From contig NZ_CP007203.1 of the NCBI RefSeq assembly GCF_000340565.2, positions 2,907,824-2,971,823 on the forward strand: 64,000 nt of DNA, in the 5' to 3' direction. A program made the translations under genes and the position numbers. How positions within the stretch are numbered: the stretch's first letter is position 1; each line of letters begins with the position of its first letter. A model generated the notes under the pieces. It made no database searches. It saw nothing but the letters and a program-made list of their open reading frames with translations, and was not told where the DNA came from. Below, piece by piece: positions 37,648 to 46,997 of the stretch. Origin of the DNA: Nodularia spumigena CCY9414. Its GTDB lineage: Bacteria > Cyanobacteriota > Cyanobacteriia > Cyanobacteriales > Nostocaceae.

Positions 37648-38682
37648 TTATCCTTGTCGTTGACAAAGCAACAAACCAAACCACTGATTAGGATCAGTCC
37701 ACACATTCAGAGGTACTAAACCCCCGGCGGTGAGTTGCTCTTGAATAATTTTGAGGTCAAATTTGCGAGAAATTTCCGTGTGGATAGTTTCCCCCAGAGC
37801 AAAATTAACCGTCAGGTTGAGAGCGCGTAATTCTACAGATTGCGATCGCAAACTGCGTAAATACGACTCAATTTGATGTTCAGTTTCGTTATAAAACGAC
37901 CAGTGTTCAAACTGCGTCGTGTCAAAATTACCCGCAAATCGCCGATTTAAATGCTCTAACATATTCAAGTTAAAAGCCGCCGTCACACCTTGGCTATCAT
38001 CATATGCAGGTTCCAAGATATGTTTTGGCTTTTGTAAATCTATCCCCAACAAGAAATACTCCCCTACTTCCAGAGCATTAGTAATTTGAGACAGAAAAAT
38101 CTCACACTCTTGAGGTTTGAGATTACCCAAAGTGCTGCCAATAAAACCAATTATCCGACTTGGTAATTCTGAGGGCAAGATTTTTGCCAAGGCTAACTCG
38201 TATGTTCCCGCAAGTGCATGAACTTTTAAAGAAGGATAATCTGCTAATAACTGCCTAGCACTACTTTCTAATATCCCCGCACTCACATCAATGGGTACAT
38301 ATAGCATGGGGTAGCCTAGCTGCTGGTAAGCATCTAGGATAATTCTGGTTTTCGTAGAGCTACCACTACCAAGTTCCACCAATTCACAAGGACCAGTTAT
38401 TCTGGCAATTTCACCAGCATACTGCTGTAAAATCGATGTTTCTGTGCGTGTCAGATAATATTCTGGTAATTCACAGATTTGCTCAAATAACTCAGAGCCA
38501 CGATCATCATAAAAGTAGTGAGTGGGAAGCGTTTTAGATGTTTGAGTTAATCCCCGAATTACATCAGTTCCAGCATTATATGTAACTACTTCCGTTTCTG
38601 GAACCAAACGTTGGATCTGCAAGCGCTCTTCAATGCTTTTTGGGGAAGCAACATTGCTGCTAGCAGCTTTAGATATTGACAT
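37648..38682 (-). CDS. egtD: L-histidine N-alpha-methyltransferase EgtD
   Basis: EgtD trimethylates histidine with SAM to give hercynine, the first step of ergothioneine synthesis. The 344-residue protein has the typical LPTHYFYDDRGSELFEQIC and LPEYYLTRTE stretches, the SAM-binding VELGSGSSTKT, PIDVSAG, and the histidine-binding YNDS-like YDDSQGVTAAFN, followed by FNLNMLEHLNRRFAGNFD. It is the third gene of the egtC-egtB-egtD group, 220 bp downstream of egtB. Confidence 0.93.
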   Translation of the reverse strand: MSISKAASSNVASPKSIEERLQIQRLVPETEVVTYNAGTDVIRGLTQTSKTLPTHYFYDDRGSELFEQICELPEYYLTRTETSILQQYAGEIARITGPCELVELGSGSSTKTRIILDAYQQLGYPMLYVPIDVSAGILESSARQLLADYPSLKVHALAGTYELALAKILPSELPSRIIGFIGSTLGNLKPQECEIFLSQITNALEVGEYFLLGIDLQKPKHILEPAYDDSQGVTAAFNLNMLEHLNRRFAGNFDTTQFEHWSFYNETEHQIESYLRSLRSQSVELRALNLTVNFALGETIHTEISRKFDLKIIQEQLTAGGLVPLNVWTDPNQWFGLLLCQRQG

Positions 38683-38902
38683 TCAACCTCCATTGTGTAC
38701 GATACCAATTCCTCATTCAGAAAAAGAGCATCTGTAGCCTTCTTTTGCCGAATGGGTATATGAGATTCCTTTTGAAAGCAAACCTGGACTCAAGCAAGTG
38801 AAACACATAGCCATAGGTCATAACATCACGCCTGAGCCAGATTGATCAAGCTTTTACGGCTTCTTTAAGGATTTTCTCATAAAAACGGATACGAATGATT
38901 TT

Positions 38903-40174
38903 TTACTCAGCAGTCAACACTTCACTAGCAGCACAGCGAAAACCGGCGAAAATTTGGTACACGCCGGGATCATACCAATTGCGAAAACTAGCACGCAGTC
39001 CCCAATGACGTGTAGCCCAACTCCCGCCTTTTAAAACCCGGTGCTTGTTGTCAAAATAAACTTGAGAATAACCGACGTAAGGGTAACTCTGGAAACCCTG
39101 GTAACCATCAAACCAGGAACCAGTCCACTCCCAGACATTACCGAGAGTATCGTATAAACCATAGGCACTTTGTCCGGCGGGATAGGTATTTACTGGTGTA
39201 GTATGACCAATGAGGCGATCGCAATTACAATTTTCCGAACTTGGTGATTTATCCCCCCAAGGATAGATGCGCCGACAACCAGAATTTGCATCCCAACTAG
39301 CAGCTTTTTCCCACTCAGCTTCCGTAGGTAGCCGCTTCCCCACAAATCGCGAATATGCTTGCGCCTCATACCAACTCACACCACAAACCGGATGATTATC
39401 CCAATTGCGCTCCCCAGACCAGTAAAGCGGTTTAATCACCTTCTGAGTTTGTCGCCATTCCCATCCCGCTTCCGACCACCATTGAGAATTTTGGTAGCCT
39501 CCAGCCTCCATAAACAGCCGATACTGTCCACAAGTCACCGGATAACGGTCAATATAATAACTCTCTAAATACACCTTATGTGCAGGGCGCTCATTATCCA
39601 GAGCATCTGTATCATTACTTCCCTGTTCAAATTCACCAGCCGGGATGAAAATCATCTCCGTAATATTATTGATGGGAGACGTATAACTAATATTTTCTCC
39701 CACCTCTTCTGTCTTCCCCTGTTCCCACTTCATCAATTCCAGCACAAAGCTAATAATTTCGCAGTGTTGGCTTTCGTGCTGAATCAAAAAGCGCCAAAGA
39801 GCTTCTTCTTGTTCAATATCAACAAATTCTAGACGTTGTAAAACTTCTTTTCTCACCGCGTCCAGGTAATCATGAGTTTCGTGTATATTAGGTAACAGCA
39901 CACGTTGTGATTTAGGTAAACCATCAGCCGCAAATAGTTTTCTGTATTGGGGAAACGAACAAGGCAAACCCCCACTGTGTTCTAATAACCATAAAGACTC
40001 AGTAAAGGCAATATGTCCTAAATGCCAACCAACCGGACTAAACTCAGGATGAGCCTGACTACAAAATGTAGATTCATCCATATCCTCAAACAGCTTCAAG
40101 GTTTTCAGACGACATTCAAACAAATCGCGAACAAGAGTCTCTTTGACACTAGATTGGTTTAATCTGGATATCAC
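38903..40174 (-). CDS. egtB: Ergothioneine sulfoxide synthase EgtB
   Basis: EgtB is a non-heme iron enzyme that joins hercynine to a thiol (gamma-glutamylcysteine or cysteine) with O2. The start is taken as GTG 40174 (V-ISRLNQSSVKETLVRDLF), because the longer frame runs 75 bp further into egtC. The 423-residue protein has a DinB-like N-terminal domain with GWHLGHIAF and the HESQHCE iron motif, and a C-terminal formylglycine-generating-enzyme-like domain (FIPAGEFEQGS, RLPTEAEWEKAA, GNVWEWTGSW, FAGFRCA). It overlaps the end of egtC by 26 bp, indicating translational coupling. Confidence 0.92.
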   Translation of the reverse strand: MISRLNQSSVKETLVRDLFECRLKTLKLFEDMDESTFCSQAHPEFSPVGWHLGHIAFTESLWLLEHSGGLPCSFPQYRKLFAADGLPKSQRVLLPNIHETHDYLDAVRKEVLQRLEFVDIEQEEALWRFLIQHESQHCEIISFVLELMKWEQGKTEEVGENISYTSPINNITEMIFIPAGEFEQGSNDTDALDNERPAHKVYLESYYIDRYPVTCGQYRLFMEAGGYQNSQWWSEAGWEWRQTQKVIKPLYWSGERNWDNHPVCGVSWYEAQAYSRFVGKRLPTEAEWEKAASWDANSGCRRIYPWGDKSPSSENCNCDRLIGHTTPVNTYPAGQSAYGLYDTLGNVWEWTGSWFDGYQGFQSYPYVGYSQVYFDNKHRVLKGGSWATRHWGLRASFRNWYDPGVYQIFAGFRCAASEVLTAE

Positions 40175-40937
40175 AGTCTTCTCCCACACTGATAATGCTA
40201 TTTTCTGGACAAGCAGTCCAATTACCAGTAAATAACGGTTCAGACGCAATAATTACAGATTTAGGAAAATTTTGATGATTCTTTAGCCAATATAGCGACG
40301 GAGGAGGCGCATTGGTAGAAAAACGCGAAGCAATTAAACGATTTCCATCACTGAAGACTATATTGGCGGAAACTTTGACTTGATGGCTTTTTGCCATTTC
40401 TAGTAAAGTTAGTAATGTATCGCGTAAAGCATCTTCTGGAGGTCGATGTTTATTGATTTGGCTTTGGGAAAGTAGCAGTGCAAAGATGTGTTCTGAATCA
40501 GTACTACCATTAATTTGTTCGTAAAAATCAGGAGTTAATATACTGCGGATTTTTCTGTGTAATTTTTTGCGAAAGTTATCAATATATCCATTGTGAATAA
40601 ATAGCTGTTGTTGATAATTAAACGGCTGACAATTAGCAAAATCTAAAGCCTGTCCAGGTGTAGCACTGCGAACATAAGCAAGTACACATTTAGATTCTAC
40701 ATAACGGCTAATTTGAGGTAGATTTAAGTCATTCCAAATAGGTACTGTATTTCGGTACGTAAAGGGGTCTGTACTTTTTTGACTATGATACCAACCTACG
40801 CCAAAGCCATCTGCATTCACAACTCCAGAAGTCATTTCACGCGGTTGGTAACTCTGAACTATTAAGGAATGTTCAGGTTTATACAGAATATCCTCTAAGG
40901 TTACAGGCGCACCCAGGTAGGCAAGTAAACGGCACAT
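40149..40937 (-). CDS. egtC: Ergothioneine biosynthesis amidohydrolase EgtC
   Basis: EgtC is a class II glutamine-amidotransferase-type hydrolase that removes the gamma-glutamyl group from the EgtB product. The 262-residue protein starts MCRLLAYLG, with Cys2 as the N-terminal nucleophile after Met removal, and has the typical GFGVGWYHSQ, YVRSATPG, FIHNGYIDNF and DSEHIFALLL stretches. First gene of the group; its 3' end overlaps egtB. No egtA or egtE lies nearby. Confidence 0.9.
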   Translation of the reverse strand: MCRLLAYLGAPVTLEDILYKPEHSLIVQSYQPREMTSGVVNADGFGVGWYHSQKSTDPFTYRNTVPIWNDLNLPQISRYVESKCVLAYVRSATPGQALDFANCQPFNYQQQLFIHNGYIDNFRKKLHRKIRSILTPDFYEQINGSTDSEHIFALLLSQSQINKHRPPEDALRDTLLTLLEMAKSHQVKVSANIVFSDGNRLIASRFSTNAPPPSLYWLKNHQNFPKSVIIASEPLFTGNWTACPENSIISVGEDCDIQIKPI

Positions 40938-41007
40938 AGATAAAAAGTTGCTTTGGTAATTTAAACTAGGCTTAGAGGGTGTTTGAAAAGTTTTGAGGGG
41001 TCAAATT

Positions 41008-41160
41008 CTATGCCAATCGCCTCACCATGATCCGGTTCATGGCAAGGTAAATAAAGGTTTCCGATGTTTCGGGCAATAACTCATAATCTCGAACTAATCG
41101 CCGACACCCCATCAGCCAACCAAAAGTGCGCTCTACTACCCAACGTTTTTTGAGCAACAT
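41008..41160 (-). pseudogene. C-terminal fragment of an IS5-family transposase
   Basis: From 41160 to TAG 41008-41010 the minus strand reads [18 protein letters not shown] and [16 protein letters not shown], ending [11 protein letters not shown], the C-terminal end of an IS5-family DDE transposase including the catalytic Glu of WVVERTFGW. The frame stays open to about 41275 but the upstream residues do not look like the family, so the element is truncated. Confidence 0.72.
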
Positions 41161-41426
41161 AAAGCCCTCTAGAGTACCTTTAAGTATAAAATTAGCACAA
41201 TCATTGGTATCGACTTTAGCAGATTCGGAATTTGTCGAAAGTGAATTATCAGGATATTCATTTAAAGACAGGACTTACGCAAAAACCCTCTTAAGCCCTC
41301 TTAACTCTGTGTCCTCTGCGTCTGGTGTGGTTCGTTATTCCGTGATTTGTGCTTTTAGTCTAAAGTCCAGTAATTAGGGCTTGCTGAAAAAGTCGAGAAA
41401 AAACTTGAGGAGAATTGAGTGGGTAG

Positions 41427-42570
41427 TCAGGCAGGAATAAAGATAAGTTTTCGTTGTCTAAAACTCCCTAAGTCATCAATTTTATTAATATGAACCGGGG
41501 GAAAAGACGTAATTTTGAAAAATTGACATAAAAATCCCCAAAAAAGCCGTAATAACAGGGTGGAAAGATTCATGACTAAAAAAGTTAGGGCAATAGAAGT
41601 TAAAGAAGTATGAGGCAGTTGAGCCATAACTCTACCCAGGCTAAATCTGCGTTTACCCTGTCCAAATTTACCTTCAATAGAGTTACGAATCCGTTCATCT
41701 TCTAAAGCTTGTTTCTTTTTTTCAGGACTGACATTTTTAGGTGGTATACCTAGTGGTGGACCACTGATTCTAATTCCTCTTTCTTTACACCAAGCGCGAT
41801 TTTCCCGTGTCCGATAAATTTTATCTACATGAACAGATTCAGGATAATATCCAGTGTAATTTTTGTAGGCTTCAACCTGTGATTTTAGATCCCCTGATTC
41901 ATTAAAATTATCCCAACTGATGTGGTCTAAAAATACATAGCCATCAAAGCAACAGGCGGAAAACTTTGCTCCAAATTCTACGTTGGTTCTGGCTTTACCA
42001 CGGACTATTGGACGAATATGTGGCTGACTTAAACTGACAATCCGGTCTTCTATACTCCGTTTTTTATTTTCATATAACCTCAGATGGCGCACAACTGGCA
42101 TCTAATATTAATTTTCCCCTATTGGTCGGTTCACTTTTTGAATCCTCGGATTCTGACTTTTTTGATTTTACTTCCTCCTCCTCTTTTTTTTCTAACACCT
42201 GTTTGACAATTTCTTGATTGATTTTGTTGACTAAATTTATATCTATTCTTTCTGGAAAGTGAACCAGCATTGAAGAGTCAAATGGCGGTTTGTTACTGTA
42301 GGCTGACATTCCTATAAAGTATTGTAAATAGGGGTTATCCCTGATTTGCTCCACTGTTTCTCTATCACTTGTTCCTAGTTTCTCTTTAATTATTAACGCT
42401 CCCAATGCCATCCTAAATGTTTTGGCTGGTGCGCCTATTTGTTCTGTAAATATGGCTGCGTATTCTGCTTCAAACTCTGACCAAGGTATTATTGTCGCCA
42501 AGACTACCCAACGGTTATCTGAGGCTAGTACAGTTCGGCGTAAATAGGACAACCATTTAAAATCAATCAA
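41427..42570 (-). pseudogene. IS5/IS1182-like DDE transposase, internally deleted
   Basis: Frame one (42570 to 42070) is the N-terminal DUF772-like part (SYLRRTVLASDNRWV, DNPYLQYFIGM, FDSSMLVHFPERI) and reaches the first catalytic Asp in LILDASCAPS. It then runs out, and the second frame (to 41427) resumes at RLYENKKRSIEDRIVSLSQP and holds the second Asp and the Glu region (HVDKIYRTRENR, IEGKFGQGKRRFSLGR). The connecting region that normally follows CAPSD is missing, so a deletion plus frame change has inactivated it. Confidence 0.78.
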
Positions 42571-42585
42571 AAGCCTATAAAGTCA

Positions 42586-42616
42586 GACTTTTGACTTTTG
42601 ACTTTTGACTTTTGAC
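42586..42616. repeat. TTTTGAC heptamer tandem repeat
   Basis: Four and a half copies of GACTTTT in a row, a short tandem repeat class common in Nostocales. It is inside the insertion sequence, upstream of its transposase. Confidence 0.75.
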
Positions 42617-42900
42617 TTCCGCCTTGCGGTACTAGTTTTCCCCCAAAGGGCAGTTCAAAGCTTTCTGAAGGCGTGTCTTGTTTCTGCGCTTTTCGATACA
42701 TCTTAACGCATCTTAATGCAAAGGTTTTTACTTATTCTACCCTTTTTCCTTCCACCTTATCCCTATTTTCTGACCCCGAAGCCCTTTATTTATCTAGCTT
42801 TTGGCTTTATTCAGCAAGCCCTAATTACTAAAAATTCCGGAAAACTCAATTGGATATTTAATTTAACTTTTTGCCAAGGCAAAAGGTTTTTTAATAATAA

Positions 42901-42941
42901 CTTAAACTGTGATTAAGTTAAGCTTAAGCAAAAATTAACCT
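42901..42941 (+). promoter_or_regulatory. Pho box upstream of pstS
   Basis: Four 8-bp units at an exact 11-bp period: CTTAAACT, ATTAAGTT, CTTAAGCA and ATTAACCT, separated by 3 bp each. This fits the cyanobacterial PyTTAAPyPy(T/A) direct-repeat site for the phosphate regulator SphR (PhoB). It ends 65 bp before the pstS ATG. Confidence 0.8.
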
Positions 42942-43006
42942 TGTATAAATTAACTTATCTAAGGTTGTAAATAAAACCGAAATCCATCCTGAAGAATAGA
43001 GGTATT

Positions 43007-44056
43007 ATGAGTTTTTCAACCACCATTTTGCAACGAGCATTTACTACTTCAGTGCTAACAACGGCTGTTGCACTTGGTTCTATTTATACAGCGCCTGGCA
43101 AAGCTCAAGCTCAAACTCTCAATGGTGCAGGAGCCACTTTTCCAGCGCCTTTGTACGAAAGATACGCTCGTGAAGTCAGAAAGAAATTTCCAGATATGAG
43201 AATTAACTACCAAGCAATTGGTAGTGGTGGTGGTATTCGTCAAACGATTGCTGGAACCGTTGACTTTGGTGGTAGTGATGCTGCTATGACAGACGGGGAT
43301 ATAGCTAAAGTCAAGAATGGTGTGATTTTAGTCCCTACAGCAGGTGGTGCTGTTTCTGTGGTTTATAATCTGCCCGGTGTGAATAATCTCAGATTATCTC
43401 GTACTACTTTACCAGGTATTTTTTCTGGTCAAATTACCAACTGGAATGATCCGAAGATTAAAGCTGATAATCCTGGTGTAAATCTACCCAACCAAGCAAT
43501 TAGATTTGCTGTTCGTGCTGATGGTAGCGGTACAACTTTCATTTTTACCAACCATTTGAGTGCAATTAGCTCTTATTTCAAGGGTAGAGTCGGAACTGGT
43601 ACTGCTCCCAAATGGACTTTACCCAATGTCCTCAAAGGTAAGGGTAATCCAGGTGTAGCTGCTTTAGTCGCTCGGACTCCTGGCTCTATTGGTTATGTGG
43701 AATATTCCTACGCTAGCCAAAACAAACTCAAATCAGCACAGTTGCAAAATAAGTCAGGAGAATTTGTGGCTCCTTCTTTGCAGTCTGCAAACGCAGCTTT
43801 AGCATCTGTGAATTTTCCTGATAACTACCGTGTTTTTGAAGGAGATCCAGCACAAGGTTATCCTATCGTGGGTCTCACCTGGATGATGGTTTATAGACAG
43901 TATCCTAATGCTGCTAAAGCTAATGCTGTCAAAAAATGGATTAATTGGGTGTTGACCGATGGTCAAAAATTAAATGATGAAATGAACTATACGGCAATTC
44001 CCCCCGCAGTGGCAAATCGGGTATTGCAGACAGTGAATAGTACTGTTAAACCATAA
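43007..44056 (+). CDS. pstS: Phosphate-binding protein PstS
   Basis: PstS is the periplasmic receptor of the high-affinity phosphate ABC transporter. The 349-residue precursor has a signal peptide ending near GKAQA (about residue 35), then NGAGATFPAPLYERY, the phosphate-binding SGGGIRQTIAGTVDFGGSDA, and ADGSGTTFIFT. It is the first gene of pstS-C-A-B, behind a four-repeat Pho box. A hairpin after the stop may lower expression of the downstream genes relative to pstS. Confidence 0.95.
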   Translation: MSFSTTILQRAFTTSVLTTAVALGSIYTAPGKAQAQTLNGAGATFPAPLYERYAREVRKKFPDMRINYQAIGSGGGIRQTIAGTVDFGGSDAAMTDGDIAKVKNGVILVPTAGGAVSVVYNLPGVNNLRLSRTTLPGIFSGQITNWNDPKIKADNPGVNLPNQAIRFAVRADGSGTTFIFTNHLSAISSYFKGRVGTGTAPKWTLPNVLKGKGNPGVAALVARTPGSIGYVEYSYASQNKLKSAQLQNKSGEFVAPSLQSANAALASVNFPDNYRVFEGDPAQGYPIVGLTWMMVYRQYPNAAKANAVKKWINWVLTDGQKLNDEMNYTAIPPAVANRVLQTVNSTVKP

Positions 44057-44082
44057 TTTACCATTGTAATTCTTTTTTAAGC

Positions 44083-44105
44083 AGGGTGGGCTATTTGTTC
44101 ACCCT
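44083..44105 (+). terminator. Intercistronic hairpin after pstS
   Basis: AGGGTG and CACCCT form a 6-bp stem with an 11-nt loop, 27 bp after the pstS stop. No T-run follows, so it is more likely an attenuating or mRNA-stabilising hairpin than a full terminator. Confidence 0.35.
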
Positions 44106-44140
44106 ATTCAGCCAAAATAGTCTAAGTTTTGCGATTTTTT

Positions 44141-45133
44141 ATGAAAAATTTATCTAATTCACCCTACAATAATTCATTGCCTCTAAATGATGAAAATATT
44201 GAATTGATAGCTAAGGATGGCATAAAAGGTTGGTTTGACCAAGGATTTACATGGCTCGTCTATACTTTTGCCGGGATGACTGTGGCGGTGCTATTTGTGA
44301 TGAGTTGGATTGTTTTTCAAGAAGCTCGACCAGCTATTGCTAAGTTTGGGATAAAGTTTTTATGGGGGCAAAATTGGGATGTAAATAATGAGATTTTCGG
44401 TGCTTTACCTTATATATATGGAACTTTGGTAAGTAGTGCGATCGCAATTATTTTTGCTTTCCCTGTAGGTTTAGCAGTTGCATTGGTTACTAGTGAAAAT
44501 TTTGTCCCAGTTTCTATACAAACAACTCTAGCATTTGTGGTTCAGTTAATTGCCGCAATTCCCAGTGTAATTGTTGGTTTATGGGGAATTTTTATTTTTA
44601 TTCCAGTTTTAGAACCCTTACAAAAGTGGATAGCCAAATATTTTAGTTGGATACCACTATTTAATACGACAGACCCTTTTGGGACAAATATGTTAACTGC
44701 GGGAATTATCCTAGCAATTATGATTCTGCCCACAATAGCAGCAATTAGCCGTGAGGTGTTATTAGCAATTCCTAAAGAATTACGTAGTGCATCTATGGCT
44801 TTGGGTAGTACCCGTTGGGAAACAATTTTTCGAGTGTTGCTACCTGCTGGATTTTCAGGAATTGTCAGCGCCACAATGCTGGCTTTAGGAAGAGCTTTGG
44901 GCGAAACAATGGCTGTGACTATGGTGATTGGTAATTCTGCTCAAATCAGTGCTTCTTTATTAGATCCAGCTTACACAATCCCTTCTGTCATAGCTAATGA
45001 ATTTGCCGAAGCCAACCCAGGATTACACATCGGGGCTTTAACTTATCTGGGATTAGTTTTGTTTGCAGTGACTCTGGCGGTGAATATTGGTGCTGTTCTT
45101 CTGATACAGTTGGTTGGTAAGAAAAATCGCTAA
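44141..45133 (+). CDS. pstC: Phosphate ABC transporter permease PstC
   Basis: ATG 44141 (MKNLSNSPYNN) is the start; the frame is open upstream only by a TTG. The 330-residue protein has six transmembrane segments and the permease EAA loop LLAIPKELRSASMALGSTRWETIF, split here as LRSASMALGSTRWE, followed by GRALGETMAVTMVIGN. It forms the membrane channel with PstA. Confidence 0.95.
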   Translation: MKNLSNSPYNNSLPLNDENIELIAKDGIKGWFDQGFTWLVYTFAGMTVAVLFVMSWIVFQEARPAIAKFGIKFLWGQNWDVNNEIFGALPYIYGTLVSSAIAIIFAFPVGLAVALVTSENFVPVSIQTTLAFVVQLIAAIPSVIVGLWGIFIFIPVLEPLQKWIAKYFSWIPLFNTTDPFGTNMLTAGIILAIMILPTIAAISREVLLAIPKELRSASMALGSTRWETIFRVLLPAGFSGIVSATMLALGRALGETMAVTMVIGNSAQISASLLDPAYTIPSVIANEFAEANPGLHIGALTYLGLVLFAVTLAVNIGAVLLIQLVGKKNR

Positions 45134-45171
45134 GACATTATCAGTAAATTGAAATCACAATATTAATAAAT

Positions 45172-46053
45172 ATGGATGGTTATCAAAAGTCGGAAATAGA
45201 GCAATCTTTAACTACTGAATTATTCAGCCCTTTACCAAAATCAAGGCAGCTATTTACTTATTTAATGAATGCGATCGCCTTGGGATTAACGGTTGTAGCT
45301 TTAATTCCTTTATTATCCATTTTGTGGGAAATTATCGCACGGGGAATATCTGGACTAAAGCTAGAAATGTTTGTCAATCCTGTAATTGATTTTGGATTTG
45401 GTAATGCTATTTTAGGAACAGCAACAATTGTTACCATTGCCGCTATATTAAGTGTTCCCGTGGGTATATTAACGGGGATATTTTTAGCAGAATTTGGACG
45501 TACTCACCCAGTAGCTAATTTTGTACGCTTTATCACTAATATTCTCACTGGTGTTCCTTCCATTATTGTGGGTGTATTCGCTTACGGTGTCATTGTTTTA
45601 GTAACTAAAAAATTTAGTGCGATCGCTGGGGGCTTTGCCTTAGCTACAATCATGCTACCCGTAATCGTCCTCACAACCGAAGAAGCTTTAAAACTCGTCC
45701 CCATAGACCAACGTCTCGCCTCCGCAGCTTTAGGAGGTACTCGCTTTCAAACTACTTTTCGCATCGTAGTTACAACTGCCATTCCTGGAATTACCACAGG
45801 TATTCTCTTAGCCGTCGCCCGTGCAGCTGGGGAAACAGCACCCCTAATTTTTACCGCTTTGTTTAGTCTAAATTGGTCAACAGGATTACTCAGCCCAACC
45901 GCTTCCTTACCAGTATTAATTTTCAACCTCTACAACGACCCCGACCCGGAAAAACATCAATTAGTCTGGACTACTTCTATAGTCCTACTTGGCTTAGTTT
46001 TATGTGTCAGTATTATCTCTCGCTTAGTGACTCGTAAAATGAAAATTAAGTAA
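45172..46053 (+). CDS. pstA: Phosphate ABC transporter permease PstA
   Basis: The 293-residue protein has six transmembrane segments and the EAA loop LVPIDQRLASAALGGTRFQ followed by ARAAGETAPLIFTALF, typical of PstA. It follows pstC by 38 bp and precedes pstB by 43 bp in one operon. Confidence 0.95.
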   Translation: MDGYQKSEIEQSLTTELFSPLPKSRQLFTYLMNAIALGLTVVALIPLLSILWEIIARGISGLKLEMFVNPVIDFGFGNAILGTATIVTIAAILSVPVGILTGIFLAEFGRTHPVANFVRFITNILTGVPSIIVGVFAYGVIVLVTKKFSAIAGGFALATIMLPVIVLTTEEALKLVPIDQRLASAALGGTRFQTTFRIVVTTAIPGITTGILLAVARAAGETAPLIFTALFSLNWSTGLLSPTASLPVLIFNLYNDPDPEKHQLVWTTSIVLLGLVLCVSIISRLVTRKMKIK

Positions 46054-46096
46054 AAAATCAAATATTGAAACTTTTGATGACAAATTTCTCTAAAAA

Positions 46097-46876
46097 ATGA
46101 ACACATTAACAACAGCGATTCAAGTCAAAAATCTCAGCTTTTACTACAGCAGCACCAAAGCAATTGAAAAGGTTTCATTAGATATTTATCAAAATCAAGT
46201 AACTGCACTTATCGGTCCTAGTGGTTGTGGTAAATCCACCTTAATCAAGAGTCTTAATCGTATTGGCGAATTAGAAAGTTCGGTGAAAGTAGAAGGACGT
46301 GTAGAGTTTTTTGGTCAAAATATTTATGACCCCCGCATCAACTTAAATCGACTACGCCGCCAAATTGGTATGGTCTTCCAAAAACCAAATCCTTTTCCCA
46401 TGAGCATTTACGAAAATATTGCTTATGGTATGAGAATAGCTGGTAAATGTTCGCAAACAGAATTAGATGCAGTCGTGGAATCTGCCTTGAAAGGAGCTGC
46501 TCTGTGGGATGAAGTTAAAGATAAGCTAAATAAATCAGCTTTAAGTCTTTCTGGCGGTCAGCAACAACGACTTTGCATTGCTCGTGCTTTAGCCGTCAAA
46601 CCAAAAGTACTGCTGATGGATGAACCTTGTTCGGCTCTGGACCCCATCGCCACAATGAAAATTGAGGAACTAATCCATAGTTTGCGCTCTGAATTAACCA
46701 TTGCTATTGTGACTCACAATATGCAGCAAGCCACTCGTGTTTCAGATTTCACAGCTTTTTTCAGCACCGATGAAAGTCGTATTGGTCAAATGGTTGAATT
46801 TGGTGTGACAAATCAGATATTTAACAACCCTCTAGATTCCCGAACCCATGACTATGTTTCAGGACGTTTTGGCTAG
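46097..46876 (+). CDS. pstB: Phosphate ABC transporter ATPase PstB
   Basis: The 259-residue ATPase has Walker [10 protein letters not shown] (40-48), Q-loop Gln94 in [10 protein letters not shown], signature LSGGQQQR, Walker [14 protein letters not shown] and the H-loop VTHNMQQA. All catalytic residues are present. It energises phosphate uptake through PstC/PstA. Confidence 0.95.
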   Translation: MNTLTTAIQVKNLSFYYSSTKAIEKVSLDIYQNQVTALIGPSGCGKSTLIKSLNRIGELESSVKVEGRVEFFGQNIYDPRINLNRLRRQIGMVFQKPNPFPMSIYENIAYGMRIAGKCSQTELDAVVESALKGAALWDEVKDKLNKSALSLSGGQQQRLCIARALAVKPKVLLMDEPCSALDPIATMKIEELIHSLRSELTIAIVTHNMQQATRVSDFTAFFSTDESRIGQMVEFGVTNQIFNNPLDSRTHDYVSGRFG

Positions 46877-46909
46877 GGACTGTTTTCAAACCCAAAATTA
46901 GACGTAAAT

Positions 46910-46997
46910 GTAGGTTGGTTTGAGGTTTTGGGAAACCCAACTTTACCCAATATTTGGTTTGCTTCGTACAGGTGGCGCTGCGCTTAACCCAACCTAC
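46910..46997. repeat. GTAGGTTGG/CCAACCTAC inverted repeat
   Basis: GTAGGTTGG and CCAACCTAC bound an 88-bp segment with inner complementary GGGTT/AACCC stretches and a GGCGCTGCGC core. This is a type of cyanobacterial intergenic palindrome. It follows pstB closely and may serve as its 3' end. Confidence 0.65.

Larger units (their letters stand above)
41376..42822 (-). mobile_element. Insertion sequence with 13-bp inverted ends and AATT target repeat
   Basis: The ends are AGGGCTTGCTGAA (41376-41388) and its exact inverse TTCAGCAAGCCCT (42810-42822). A 4-bp direct repeat AATT flanks both (41372-41375 and 42823-42826). The element is 1447 bp and contains a damaged DDE transposase, so it is probably no longer autonomous. 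The right end lies 184 bp upstream of pstS, before the Pho box. Confidence 0.82.

Noticed and set aside
41126-41377. Plus-strand ORF of 83 codons
   Set aside because: It is antisense to the transposase fragment, whose motif WVVERTFGW on the minus strand explains the coding look.
42586-42616. Possible CRISPR-like array
   Set aside because: The TTTTGAC units are contiguous heptamers without spacers, so this is a simple tandem repeat.
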